NCBI RefSeq assembly: GCF_900129775.1
Contig: NZ_FQWV01000003.1
Span: 62,001-126,000, forward strand
Direction: 5' to 3'
From: Halobaculum gomorrense
Lineage (GTDB): Archaea > Halobacteriota > Halobacteria > Halobacteriales > Haloferacaceae
Length of the DNA: 64,000 bases
How positions within the stretch are numbered: position 1 is the stretch's first letter; every line of letters starts with the position of its first letter. Of the stretch, positions 54,382 to 62,893 are shown in pieces. The notes beneath the pieces were generated by a model, which worked only from the letters and a program-made list of their open reading frames with translations, did not search any database and was not told the origin of the DNA. The position numbers were made by a program, and so were the translations under genes.

Positions 54382-54963
54382 TCACGCCGGCAACGCGACG
54401 TTGATCCCGGCGACGACCACGCCGGCGAGCCCCATTCTGGCGGCGGCGACGTACCACCGTTGATCGGAGATCGAGCCCATGTACGCCCCGAAGGCGCCCA
54501 GCACGCAGACCGCGATCGCGACGGAGGCCACTCCGGCCGTCACCATCGTGAACGCGCCCCCCTCGAACACGAACGGCGAGAGCGGGAGGAGGATCCCGAT
54601 CAGAGGGCCGAGCCCGCTCGCGACGGCGTGCACGACTCGGGTGGTCGACTGTTCACGCTGGATCCGCGTGTCGTCGAGGTCGACGAGCATCGTCGCCTCC
54701 AGTCGGCGGATCTCCGCTCGCGTCTCGGCGCGTTCGATCTCCCAGACGCTCCACACCGCCGAGGTCCCCAGCCCGACGGCGGCGCTGAGGCCGATCCGGA
54801 TGACGACGGTCCCGCTCGGGACCCCGGACAGCACGGCGCCGACGACGATCCCGATCCCGGTCAAGGTCCCGTCGAATCCGTTGGAGACGAAATACCGGCG
54901 GGCGATCGCCCGGACGTCGTCGCGCGCGAGCGTCCGTGCGAACCGCGTTCGGAGCGACGACAC
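54382..54963 (-). CDS. VIT1/CCC1-like membrane protein
   Basis: The protein has 193 residues. It starts with a basic cytoplasmic stretch and RRYFVSNGFDGTLTGIGIVVGA, typical of the first helix of VIT/CCC1 transporters, followed by about four further membrane helices and a charged cytoplasmic middle (RAETRAEIRRLEATML). Relatives move Fe(II) or Mn(II). It lies six bases from the DUF211 gene, so the two form an operon. Confidence 0.8.
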   Translation of the reverse strand: MSSLRTRFARTLARDDVRAIARRYFVSNGFDGTLTGIGIVVGAVLSGVPSGTVVIRIGLSAAVGLGTSAVWSVWEIERAETRAEIRRLEATMLVDLDDTRIQREQSTTRVVHAVASGLGPLIGILLPLSPFVFEGGAFTMVTAGVASVAIAVCVLGAFGAYMGSISDQRWYVAAARMGLAGVVVAGINVALPA

Positions 54964-54969
54964 GGTCGA

Positions 54970-55263
54970 TCAGCCGTCCGACTCCGCCGCGAACGTGTCG
55001 GTTGAGGGACCGTCGCCGCAGACCACCTCGTCGACCGAGTGGACCGTCGCCCCGATCCCCTCGACGGCGTCGACGACGGCACCGTAGTCGACATCGACCC
55101 CTTCGACGGTCACCTCGATGTTCTGCACGTCGCGGTCGAGTTCGATGAGTCGCGAACTCGCCGAGTCGACCCCCGCTGTTTCGCTCACCCGCTCGGTGAA
55201 CTCGACGAGCGGCGGCGCGTGTGGTTTCAACACGTCGACGACGACCTTGCGAACTGTTGCCAT
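54970..55263 (-). CDS. DUF211 protein
   Basis: The protein has 97 residues, the family length: VRKVVVDVLKPHAPPLVEF at the start and DRDVQNIEVTVEGVDVDY in the middle. The ferredoxin-like fold of DUF211 has no assigned function. The ATG at 55263 gives the standard N-terminus. It precedes and is cotranscribed with the VIT-like gene. Confidence 0.9.
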   Translation of the reverse strand: MATVRKVVVDVLKPHAPPLVEFTERVSETAGVDSASSRLIELDRDVQNIEVTVEGVDVDYGAVVDAVEGIGATVHSVDEVVCGDGPSTDTFAAESDG

Positions 55264-55514
55264 ATCGACGAATTCGTCGGACCGCGTATAACTCATCGGT
55301 CGCCGCGGCGTCGGCGCGTCGACATCGCGGCGACCCGTTTGATGACCGCGTGATCGAACAGGGAGATCGGTTATCCCACCGCGGTCGGGAATCCTCGCCC
55401 TTCAGGCGGGGGGGAGGATGTCGACGGTCGGTCCGCACGAACGGGCGCGAGTCTCTTCGGGTCCGCCGGGATCCGCCGGCGCGTTTTTTCACGCTCGGTG
55501 ACGTATCTGCGGGT

Positions 55515-55973
55515 ATGAGCGCTCCAGATGCGGTGACCATGGACGACGCCGAGCGCGACGAATTCCTCGGGAGCGGCGGCGTCGGCGTCCTCTCGCTGGG
55601 TTCCGGCGACGGCGGGACCGACGACCCGCCCCACAGCGTCCCCGTCTCCTACGGGTACGACGAGCGCGAGACGACGTTCTACTTCAGGCTGGCCGTCGGC
55701 GGCGACAGCCGAAAGCCCCCGCTCGACGACCGCGCCGTCACCTTCGTCAGCTACGACACCGTTGACGGCCGGTGGCACAGCGTCGTCGCGTCTGGCAGCC
55801 TCGAACGGACCACCGACGACGACATCTCGACGGAGACGTTGGCCGGGCTCGATAGGGTGGGAATCCCGCTCGTCGACATCTTCGGTCGGCCGACCGCGGA
55901 CGTGCAATTTAAGTTCTACCGGCTCGTTCCCGACAGCCTCACCGGACGCAAGGAGTCGAGCCCCGACGTGTGA
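55515..55973 (+). CDS. Pyridoxamine-phosphate-oxidase-like flavin-binding protein
   Basis: The protein has 152 residues with the FMN-binding split barrel of the PNPOx-like family (MDDAERDEFLGSGGVGVLSL; PVSYGYDERETTFYFRL; VTFVSYDTV). Such proteins bind FMN or F420; the specific reaction is not clear. Its last bases overlap the start of the broken permease gene, so the two once formed a unit. Confidence 0.88.
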   Translation: MSAPDAVTMDDAERDEFLGSGGVGVLSLGSGDGGTDDPPHSVPVSYGYDERETTFYFRLAVGGDSRKPPLDDRAVTFVSYDTVDGRWHSVVASGSLERTTDDDISTETLAGLDRVGIPLVDIFGRPTADVQFKFYRLVPDSLTGRKESSPDV

Positions 55974-56513
55974 GCCCGTCAGACGGCTCCCGAGTTGAGG
56001 ACGGCGATACGCCCGGCGCGACGGACGGTGTCGCACCCGGTACGGCGGGCGTGACCGGCGCGGCCTCGCCGTCGCTCCGGCGGGACCTCGGCCGCTTCGA
56101 GGTCGTCGTCTACGGCGTCGGACTGATCCTCGGGGCCGGGATCTACGCGATCCTCGGCGCCGCCGCGGGGGTCGCCGGCGAGTCGGTACCGCTGGCGTTC
56201 CTGCTCGCCGCGGTCGTCGCCTCCGCGACCAACTACTGGGAATCGACCTCTCGGCGAAGCTCAACGTCGCGTTCACCGCCGCCGAGGATGCCGAGGACCC
56301 GACTCGGACCGTCCCCCGCGCGGTCGTGCTCGCCGTTGTCATCCCATCGGCCGCGCCGAGCGCACTAGTTACGACGAAGACGATGTCCTCGAGGCTGTCA
56401 CCGGCGACATCGAGGACCTGGCCGAGGACGTCCTCGGGTTGGCCGTCGACCACGACCTTCGGACGGCCGTCACTGACCCGGACGACCAAGCCGATCGAAT
56501 CAGGGAATTATGA
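55970..56513 (+). pseudogene. Shredded APC-family amino-acid permease
   Basis: It starts on a GTG overlapping the previous stop. Residues 34-89 (LRRDLGRFEVVVYGVGLILG onward) match the first two membrane helices of APC permeases. Then, in another frame, short pieces follow that belong much further along such a protein (LGIDLSAKLNVAFTAAE; EDAEDPTRTVPRAVVLAVVI). Last, in a third frame, comes an acidic tail (SYDEDDVLEAVTGDIEDLAE) ending at 56513. Several internal deletions and frame changes are needed, so it cannot make a transporter. It marks the border to the lower-GC region. Confidence 0.72.
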
Positions 56514-56719
56514 TGACCACCGAACGCACGAGTGGCGGAATGGACTCCGGCATGGGGTCCGGTATGGACGGGGGGATGGCAGCTGGAGACATGGGTGTGG
56601 ATGGTGGAATGGTTGCGATCGCCGTCCTGATGCTTGCCAGCGGAGTCATCATGACCGTCCGACGGGATATGGTCAGCACGGAATCGTCTTCGCCTGTTCG
56701 GGACGAAGCAGCGAACTGA
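56510..56719 (+). CDS. Small Met/Gly-rich single-helix membrane protein
   Basis: The frame has 69 residues. Residues 9-35 alternate Gly, Met and Asp (SGMDSGMGSGMDGGM), then a transmembrane helix (about 34-50) and a short tail with RRDM. Met-rich stretches of this kind can bind copper(I), but this may also be low-complexity chance. Its ATG overlaps the stop of the preceding remnant (ATGATG at 56510). It is uncertain whether it is expressed. Confidence 0.42.
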   Translation: MMTTERTSGGMDSGMGSGMDGGMAAGDMGVDGGMVAIAVLMLASGVIMTVRRDMVSTESSSPVRDEAAN

Positions 56720-56925
56720 CTTCTATACTCCCGGTTCGGGCTTGTCGGCGGAGCACATCCCTTCTCACACGGATTGCGGCCAACATGAACGACGCACCTA
56801 CCGGGGACGCCGCTTTCGAAGCCGACAACGGGGAACAGCCACACCGGGTCGGTCCCACATCAGATGCTCGATGCTCAGGACATCGAAAGACTGGGAGGCT
56901 GTTACCCAAAATATAGTTTCTCGGT

Positions 56926-57285
56926 TCACTCGGTGTACCTCCCGATCAGGGAGCGCAGTTGCTCTTCGCCCTGGACCCCGACGATCTCTTCGACCTGCCC
57001 ACCGTCGGCGAACAGGATCAGAGTCGGGACGCCCCGAACGCCGTATACGCTAGCGAGTTGCTGGTTAGCATCGACGTCGACCTTGGCGACGGCTGCATTA
57101 GTCTCCACGGCCAGGTGCTCGACGACCGGCTCGAGCATCTGGCAGGGACCACACCAGTCGGCGTAGAAGTCCGTGAGGACGACATCGTGTTCGGCGACGA
57201 TCTCATCGAGTTTGGAGTGTCCGTTGATGTGAAGCGGTTCACTCGTGGTAGTGATGCCAGCGTCGCCTGCAGTGTCAGTTGCCAT
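56926..57285 (-). CDS. Thioredoxin
   Basis: The protein has 119 residues with active site DFYADWCGPCQMLEPV and the cis-Pro stretch GVRGVPTLILF. It reduces disulfides or persulfides in the cytoplasm. The ATG at 57285 directly follows the palindrome GTACGTAC (57291-57298) also found before the neighbouring regulator gene, so it is probably controlled by that regulator. Confidence 0.95.
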   Translation of the reverse strand: MATDTAGDAGITTTSEPLHINGHSKLDEIVAEHDVVLTDFYADWCGPCQMLEPVVEHLAVETNAAVAKVDVDANQQLASVYGVRGVPTLILFADGGQVEEIVGVQGEEQLRSLIGRYTE

Positions 57286-57333
57286 CACCAGTACGTACGC
57301 ACCGTCGGCAATTAGTAGACTTGTAGAATATAC
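57286..57333 (-). promoter_or_regulatory. Thioredoxin promoter with GTACGTAC operator
   Basis: On the minus strand a CAAGTCT element (agactt on plus, 57317-57322) sits in the TATA region and is followed by GTACGTACTGG (57288-57298) just before the start codon. The same 11-mer, in opposite orientation, occurs at 57864-57874 before the regulator gene. Confidence 0.5.
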
Positions 57334-57443
57334 GCAATATTATACAATAGCATCTGCACGCGGCGCTGCAGGTGTCTCTGGATTACTGGAAACCCAGCTC
57401 ACCAACGAAACGGGTGAGATCTGATACAGAACGAAGAGAAGAG

Positions 57444-57848
57444 TTAGCTTTCAGCAGCGGGAACAGTATTGTCGGACTGCTCGTACTTGTTTTCGAACTT
57501 CTGGATGAGTTGGCCCATCTTCGCGTACCAGTCGTTGAGCATCCGCTGCATGTCGTCGGCGATCTGCGACGGGTCCGTCGGCGAGTAGACGTGGTAGTAG
57601 CCGCCCTGCTCGTAGTTGACCTGGTCTTTCTCGATGAAGCCGGTCTGGAGAAGCCGCTGGACCGCACGGTACGCAGTCGACCGTTCACGATCGACAGCCT
57701 CGGCGATTTCGTCGACAGTCAACGGCTCCTCGGCATCGACGAGCGCCCGGAAGCACTCCTTGTCGAGTTCTTTGAGACCGTGGAAGCACTCAAGCAGTCC
57801 CTCGCACTCCATATCCCGACGGAGTTGTTCAGACATCGAATCTGGCAT
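57444..57848 (-). CDS. Winged-helix regulator of the sulfur island, paralogue of 39763-40161
   Basis: The protein has 134 residues and is very similar to the regulator at 39.8 kb over its whole length; the part GGYYHVYSPTDPSQIADDMQ and the following MLNDWYAKMGQLI helix are identical. A winged helix spans about 25-80. Cys near 13, 19 and 30 are conserved between them and could react with persulfide or metal. It lies between thioredoxin and a TauE/SafE permease, all on the same strand, and carries a palindromic GTACGTAC site 16 bases before its start. It is probably the local regulator. Confidence 0.88.
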   Translation of the reverse strand: MPDSMSEQLRRDMECEGLLECFHGLKELDKECFRALVDAEEPLTVDEIAEAVDRERSTAYRAVQRLLQTGFIEKDQVNYEQGGYYHVYSPTDPSQIADDMQRMLNDWYAKMGQLIQKFENKYEQSDNTVPAAES

Positions 57849-57863
57849 TGTTATCGCGTATCT

Positions 57864-57893
57864 GTACGTACTGGGCTGTTAAAAGACTTGTGT
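57864..57893 (-). promoter_or_regulatory. Promoter and GTACGTAC palindrome of the island regulator
   Basis: ACACAAGTCTTTTAAC (minus strand, 57878-57893) looks like the promoter core, and GTACGTAC lies at 57864-57871, where a bound repressor would block initiation. A second copy of AAAGACTTGTGT (plus strand) lies at 57959-57970, 77 bases away. Confidence 0.5.
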
Positions 57894-57997
57894 ATAGAAT
57901 CCACAATCCTGTACGAACCCGTAGTCAAAACGGAGAGAAACAGAGATCTCGGCCGGATAAAGACTTGTGTGCTACAACGGAACTGCGGGAGGGCTCG

Positions 57998-59035
57998 TCA
58001 GTCAGCGGTGATGGAATCAGTGTCGGCAGACGGCGTCCGAAGCTCCTGGATAGAGCTGTAGACGACCGCACTACTGACGAGGAGTGCTGCACCCATGATG
58101 ATGACCAGTGCGACGGTGTCAAGAATGGGCATCTCGATGACACCGCCGATTTTGCGCACGGCCACGGCAATCGCTCCCAGCAGGAGCATCACACCGAAGT
58201 ACACCTTGATTTCATCCTCGTCGACGATACTCGTTGCCGCAGCGCCGATCCGGGCCCCGAGGGCGCTTCCTGCAAGCAACGGTGCGACGATCGCGAGATC
58301 GACTGCCCCGTCGAGTGCGTAGAGGAAGCTCCCGATTCCGCCCGAGAACACGATTTCGAACAGGTCGGTCCCGACCGCGACGGGCACGGGGACACCCACG
58401 AGGTAGAACAGGGCGGGCATCCGAATGAAACCGCCGCCCACACCGAGGAAGCCGGATAACAGCCCCGTAGCGAACGCGACGGCGAGGATCATCCACAGCG
58501 AAACCGTCACGCCGCCGCGAAGCGTCATCATCGGCGGAACCTCGTACGACTGGATCTTCTTCGCGATGTCAGGGATATCTTCCGGATCAAGGTCACCGTC
58601 GACGTCGGCGTCGTGACTGATGCCACCGCCGCCATCGTCTTTAAGCGCATTTCGCGTGACGAACAGTCCGATGCCGCCAAGCAGGACGACGTACGCGACG
58701 CTGACGACGGTCCCTGCGATACCGAGTGATTCCATCCAATGGAGCCCCTGCTTCCCGACCTCAATGCCAGCTGTAGTGCCAGCGATCATCAGCACCCCGA
58801 GTTTGTAATCGACCTGTCCAAGGTCGCGATGCTTCAACGTCGCAATGACTGACGTCCCGAACACGAAGGCAAGCCCAGATGCAACGGCGACACTGGGCTC
58901 ATACCCCATTACGAGCAGCGCTGGCGTAACGAGGAACGACCCACCCATTCCGAAAAACCCGAACAGGAGGCCGATGAGCAGGCCGAACCCGGTAAACATC
59001 ACGAGTAGTGATGCAGCGATACCGAAAATCTCCAT
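57998..59035 (-). CDS. TauE/SafE-family sulfur-anion permease
   Basis: The protein has 345 residues with about eight transmembrane helices. The two family motifs are GLLFGFFGMGGSFLVTPALL and GLLSGFLGVGGGFIRMPALF, separated by a charged Gly/Asp loop (about 135-165). The gene begins on the stop codon of a 50-residue micro-protein (TGATG). Together with thioredoxin and the rhodanese-dioxygenase, it suggests export or uptake of sulfite, thiosulfate or a related anion. Confidence 0.93.
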   Translation of the reverse strand: MEIFGIAASLLVMFTGFGLLIGLLFGFFGMGGSFLVTPALLVMGYEPSVAVASGLAFVFGTSVIATLKHRDLGQVDYKLGVLMIAGTTAGIEVGKQGLHWMESLGIAGTVVSVAYVVLLGGIGLFVTRNALKDDGGGGISHDADVDGDLDPEDIPDIAKKIQSYEVPPMMTLRGGVTVSLWMILAVAFATGLLSGFLGVGGGFIRMPALFYLVGVPVPVAVGTDLFEIVFSGGIGSFLYALDGAVDLAIVAPLLAGSALGARIGAAATSIVDEDEIKVYFGVMLLLGAIAVAVRKIGGVIEMPILDTVALVIIMGAALLVSSAVVYSSIQELRTPSADTDSITAD

Positions 59036-59187
59036 CACTGATCACCTCGAATTGCGGCAATGAGCTTCGAGCCGACGAGCTTTTCGAGTGCTCCATACCC
59101 GACATAGAGCACAATTGCCTCCAGTAGCACGATTCCGATGACGGTCGCTGCTTGTCCCCATCCGCCCAGCGATTCAACACCGATCAT
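59035..59187 (-). CDS. 50-residue membrane micro-protein preceding the TauE/SafE permease
   Basis: The frame starts MIGVESLGGWGQAATVIGIV, forms one transmembrane helix (about 12-32) and ends with an amphipathic Lys/Ala/Ile stretch. Its stop TGA shares a base with the permease ATG, so the two are coupled. I recall such mini-proteins before haloarchaeal TauE genes (DUF7512), but cannot verify it. It may be a small permease subunit. Confidence 0.75.
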   Translation of the reverse strand: MIGVESLGGWGQAATVIGIVLLEAIVLYVGYGALEKLVGSKLIAAIRGDQ

Positions 59188-59452
59188 TGTACGCCACCTC
59201 TTCTATGACAGTTAGACTTATCCGCTTCATACTTTTCTGTGCAATTCTACGTAGCCGACCGGGGTACAAAACGGTTTTGGGACTATCGCACAATACTATA
59301 TTCGGGTAACCACGAGGGGAGTTCCGATAACTTAGAGAGAACATATACACCAAGACATCTCTAAAAATCAACCGGTCTAATTCAGGCTACCACCACAGAC
59401 AGCGCCACCTGTTGAGCAAAACCATGTTGTCGGCACACGACTAATACCCGAT
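59188..59452. promoter_or_regulatory. AT-rich divergent intergenic region
   Basis: No gene. On the minus strand AAGTCTAAC (agactt on plus, 59214-59219) lies about 30 bases before the micro-protein start, with GTAC at 59189-59192 next to the ATG, the same layout as the thioredoxin and regulator promoters. The right part should hold the promoter of the tandem UspA gene. Confidence 0.45.
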
Positions 59453-60298
59453 ATGAGGGCCCTGTGCGCGACTGACCTATCGGCTGCAAGCGAGGCCGCA
59501 ATAGAGAACGAAACCTGCCTCGAGTGTCTGGGACGCATCGGCGTCGAGACGATCCATCTCGTGACCGTCGTCCCGGCGAACGTTCACTCCGGCATGCCCG
59601 GTGTGAACTTCGAGGGGCGACGCCAACAGGCGCTCGACCAGTATCGAACGGTTATCGAGTCCGCCGGGTTCGACGTCGAGGCCCACGTCGTCCGAGGGAC
59701 ACCCTATCGTCGGATCAACGGTATTGCCGAGACCATCCACGCCGACCTCGTGGTCGTCGGCTCACGGGGACAGAGCCCGCTCGAAAATCGTGTCATCGGC
59801 TCGACCGCCCGAAATCTTGCGCGGACGACCGTCGTTCCATTGCTGGTCAACCGCATCGAACGGGCGACCGACGAACCAGAGGTTCTCCGAGAACACCTCT
59901 TCCAGCGTGTGCTCTTCGCGACAGACTTCTCCGAACACGCCGACCGAGCGTTCACTGCCTTCTCCTATCTCCATCACGCAACCGAGGAAGCCACGCTTGT
60001 TCACGTTCGGTCGCCGAAGGACGAGGGGCTCGACGTCGATATCAGCCCTCAGGAGCAGTTGGCCGAGCACGCGAACACGCTGGAAAGCTGGGGCATCAAG
60101 ACACGGATCGAGGTCCTGCAGGGCGATCCCGCCGACGAAATCCTCGCCGTCGAAGCAGACGTACAGCCGTCGACGATCCTCGTCGGGTCGAAAGGACGAA
60201 GCCGTATCCGGCGGCTTCTGTTGGGCAGCGTTTCAGAGGAGATCGTCGCACGGGCGACGGGGAACGTTTTCCTCGTTCCGCCACCCCGGGCAGTCTGA
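59453..60298 (+). CDS. Tandem universal stress protein
   Basis: The protein has 281 residues: two Usp domains. The first (1-140) has VVVGSRGQSPLENRVIGSTA and the second (about 150-278) VGSKGRSRIRRLLLGSVSEE, both ATP-binding signatures. It starts LCATDLSAASEAA. It is divergent from the micro-protein/permease operon in the sulfur island and probably belongs to the same stress response. Confidence 0.92.
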   Translation: MRALCATDLSAASEAAIENETCLECLGRIGVETIHLVTVVPANVHSGMPGVNFEGRRQQALDQYRTVIESAGFDVEAHVVRGTPYRRINGIAETIHADLVVVGSRGQSPLENRVIGSTARNLARTTVVPLLVNRIERATDEPEVLREHLFQRVLFATDFSEHADRAFTAFSYLHHATEEATLVHVRSPKDEGLDVDISPQEQLAEHANTLESWGIKTRIEVLQGDPADEILAVEADVQPSTILVGSKGRSRIRRLLLGSVSEEIVARATGNVFLVPPPRAV

Positions 60299-60397
60299 GA
60301 GAAAGACACCAGAGTCGTGATATCGCTGAATGTCGGCAGACCCAGTCGCTTCTCGGATCGCGTGTGGAGCCCACGGGAGGGGACCGACACTGAGTAG

Positions 60398-61687
60398 TCA
60401 GTCTTCGGTGACGCCCTCCACCGTTCCAACTGTCGCAGGTGCAGGAGGCTCGTGCGTACCGAACTCGGGATGAGTCTCCTCCATCCAGACGTACACCACT
60501 GCACCTGACGCGAACATCAGGCCGGCAGTCACGTAGAACGCGGCCGCCGCATTCACGAACTCCATCGAGAGTCCGATCAGGACCGCGCCGACTGCGTAGC
60601 CAGAGTCCCGCCACATCCGGTAGACGCCCATCCCCGCCGAGCGCCACGTCGGGTGGGCCGCATCGCTCGGGACTGTCATCAGGTTCGGGTAGAGCAGCGC
60701 CATGCCCAGCCCGGAGACGCCAGCCAGCACGGCCCACGCGATGTAGCTATCGACGAGCACCATCCCAAGGACGCCCGCGCCAGCGAGGAACATCCCCGCG
60801 ATGACTGGCGGGCGGCGACCGATGCGGTCCGCGAGCCCACCGGTCGCGATCTGGAGGAAGTACATCGCGCTGTGAACACCGACGACGACCCCGACCGCTG
60901 CGATGCCCAGCCCCTGGCTCGTCAGGTACAGCGGGACGGCAATCCAGAATAACGTGTCGACGAAGTTCTCGATGTGACCGGCCTGTGCCGCGGCGAACAG
61001 CGTCCGGTCGCCGTAGGTTGCCCGCTTCAGGACCTCGTTGAACGGCAGGTTCGCGTCGTGGTGGTCGTCATCCCCCTCAGCTTGGGCGTACTGGACGGTC
61101 TCCTTAATCAAGAAGATCGAGATGAGGAACGCCAGCACGACGACGACAGCCAGGAAGTAGAACGGCTCCGGCCGGAGGCTCCACTGACCGGCGATAACGC
61201 CTGTGATCCAGGCCCCGACGGCAACGCCGGTGTAGCCGAACGCCTCGTCGATGCCGACCGCGAGGCCACGCTGGTCTGTGCTCGCGAGGTCGATCTTCGC
61301 GTTGATCGCCATACTCCACGTCAACGCTTGGTTGATACCCAGCAGGATGTTCCCGACGGTGATCCAGCCCCAACTCGGAGCGAAGATGAGGATAATCGGC
61401 AGGGGGAGTGCCGTTGCCCACCCTGCGACGAGTACTGGCTTGCGGCCGTACTCCTCACCCCATTTGCCGGCGTAGAGATTGAGGATCGACTTTACGATCC
61501 CGAACGAGACGACAAACGAGCCGATAACCAGGAACGACTCAACGCCGAGTACCTCTTCGCCAAGGACAGGGACGACGGTCCGTTCAGACCCAATGGTCAG
61601 GCCCGTGGCGAACACCAGCAGGACGTGGAGTGAGAACTGTCCGAGGTGCTCGCGGATTCCTTGTTTGATTTCAGCTCCCGTACTCAT
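60398..61687 (-). CDS. MFS transporter of the sulfur island
   Basis: The protein has 429 residues with 12 transmembrane helices. MFS loops are visible (KWGEEYGRKPVL; GLADRIGRRPPV). The central loop has a His/Asp stretch (EGDDDHHDANLP). The ATG at 61687 lies four bases after the stop of the rhodanese-dioxygenase gene, so the two are one operon and the substrate may be a sulfur compound; that link is inference. Confidence 0.92.
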   Translation of the reverse strand: MSTGAEIKQGIREHLGQFSLHVLLVFATGLTIGSERTVVPVLGEEVLGVESFLVIGSFVVSFGIVKSILNLYAGKWGEEYGRKPVLVAGWATALPLPIILIFAPSWGWITVGNILLGINQALTWSMAINAKIDLASTDQRGLAVGIDEAFGYTGVAVGAWITGVIAGQWSLRPEPFYFLAVVVVLAFLISIFLIKETVQYAQAEGDDDHHDANLPFNEVLKRATYGDRTLFAAAQAGHIENFVDTLFWIAVPLYLTSQGLGIAAVGVVVGVHSAMYFLQIATGGLADRIGRRPPVIAGMFLAGAGVLGMVLVDSYIAWAVLAGVSGLGMALLYPNLMTVPSDAAHPTWRSAGMGVYRMWRDSGYAVGAVLIGLSMEFVNAAAAFYVTAGLMFASGAVVYVWMEETHPEFGTHEPPAPATVGTVEGVTED

Positions 61688-61691
61688 GGAT

Positions 61692-62804
61692 TCATTCAGC
61701 AGCGCAGTTGTTGGGGCCCAGTTCCAACTCGGCCAGTTCGTCGGTAGGGACCGATTCCTGTCCGACGTTCGTCCGCTTGACGCGCTCGAAGTTCGGCGGG
61801 TGATCCGGGATGTCAGCTGCGAGTTCGCGGACGAACTCCTCTCGGTCGCGGCCGAGGTCGTCGTTCCGTTCCTTGACCTCCGCAAGGGTCGCGGTCACCG
61901 GCGGTTCAGGGGAGCCAGGATCGTGTGCTGGCAGGACCAGCGCGTCGTCTGGACGGTCCAGTAATCGCTGGAGGCTCTCGTAGAGCGTCGCCGCGTTCTG
62001 TTTTAGCTCGGAGTCTTCGATCCCGGCTTCGACACCGAGTTCCACGCGACCGACGCTGTCATGGAACAGCGTGTCGCCAGTCAGAAGCGCCGCACCCTTG
62101 ACATCGAAGGAGACGCTTCCCTCGCTGTGGCCGGGCGTGTGGACGACCTCCATGTCGAGACTGCCGACTGAGACGGTCTCCCCATCCTCGACTGGCGTCG
62201 CGTCGAGTGCGAGCGCATCTTTCTGGTGGAGATAGTATGGAACGTTGTGGCGGGCAGCGAGGTCTGCCGCCCCTGAAACGTGGTCCGCGTGAGCGTGTGT
62301 GTCGAAGACGCCGACAATCTCGGCGTCGTACTCGTCGAGGATCGCCTCGTATTCGTCGAGATAGTGTGACGGGTCGAAGACGGCTGCTTCACCATCTGAA
62401 ACGAGAACGTGCGAGAGGCAGCCCTTCCCCGGGCGTGCGACCTGAATGAGCGTGCCATCGAGATCAGCGGGCACTTGCGCGTGGCGGTGGACACGGCTCC
62501 AGCCGTTCATCCCATCGGTGAGCGTCACAGCATCGTAGTCCAGCTCCTGGAGGACTTCTGTCGCGGTTTGAGAGACGACACCAGCGGCACAGACAGTGAC
62601 GATTCGCTCGTCACGGGGAAGGTCTGAGAGGGCTTCCTTGGCTTGTTCAGGGTCGTCTGTTAATTGGTCGTAGACATCGACGTTGGTGCTGCCCGGGATA
62701 TGCCAGTCCTCGAAATCCGCTTCGTGGCGAATGTCGAGGACGAGCGGCTCGTCATCACCATTTCGCAATTGTTCGCTGAGTTCTTCCGGCGTGATCTCCT
62801 GCAT
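61692..62804 (-). CDS. Rhodanese-metallo-beta-lactamase fusion, probable persulfide dioxygenase
   Basis: The protein has 370 residues. Residues 1-105 are a rhodanese domain with the reactive Cys in VTVCAAGVVSQTA. Residues 115-330 are a metallo-beta-lactamase domain with the metal site THAHADHVSG, HTPGHSEGS and LTGDTLF, as in ETHE1-type persulfide dioxygenases, which oxidise glutathione-like persulfide to sulfite. Haloarchaea would use another thiol. Fusing both activities channels sulfane sulfur. It heads an operon with the MFS gene and is divergent from an HTH-10 regulator. Confidence 0.9.
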   Translation of the reverse strand: MQEITPEELSEQLRNGDDEPLVLDIRHEADFEDWHIPGSTNVDVYDQLTDDPEQAKEALSDLPRDERIVTVCAAGVVSQTATEVLQELDYDAVTLTDGMNGWSRVHRHAQVPADLDGTLIQVARPGKGCLSHVLVSDGEAAVFDPSHYLDEYEAILDEYDAEIVGVFDTHAHADHVSGAADLAARHNVPYYLHQKDALALDATPVEDGETVSVGSLDMEVVHTPGHSEGSVSFDVKGAALLTGDTLFHDSVGRVELGVEAGIEDSELKQNAATLYESLQRLLDRPDDALVLPAHDPGSPEPPVTATLAEVKERNDDLGRDREEFVRELAADIPDHPPNFERVKRTNVGQESVPTDELAELELGPNNCAAE

Positions 62805-62893
62805 CAGTATTCCTGAATAGAAGGTATATTTGCATATAGGTGCTGCCGGACATGACCGGCACCGTTAATTTTGACCAGTCCAAATTTGGTCGT
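62805..62893. promoter_or_regulatory. Divergent promoter with two palindromes between dioxygenase and regulator
   Basis: AT-rich boxes at about 62824-62838 serve the minus-strand gene. An inverted repeat TGCCGG-N6-CCGGCA lies at 62844-62861, and a perfect palindrome CCAAATTTGG at 62880-62889, a few bases before the regulator ATG, is nested in a GACCA/TGGTC pair. The positions suit operators for the adjacent HTH-10 protein. Confidence 0.5.

Noticed and set aside
56742-57053. Short plus-strand frames between the Met-rich ORF and thioredoxin
   Set aside because: They run into the antisense of thioredoxin and resemble no family; a 43-codon piece starting MNDAPTGDAAFEAD could be a remnant but cannot be supported.
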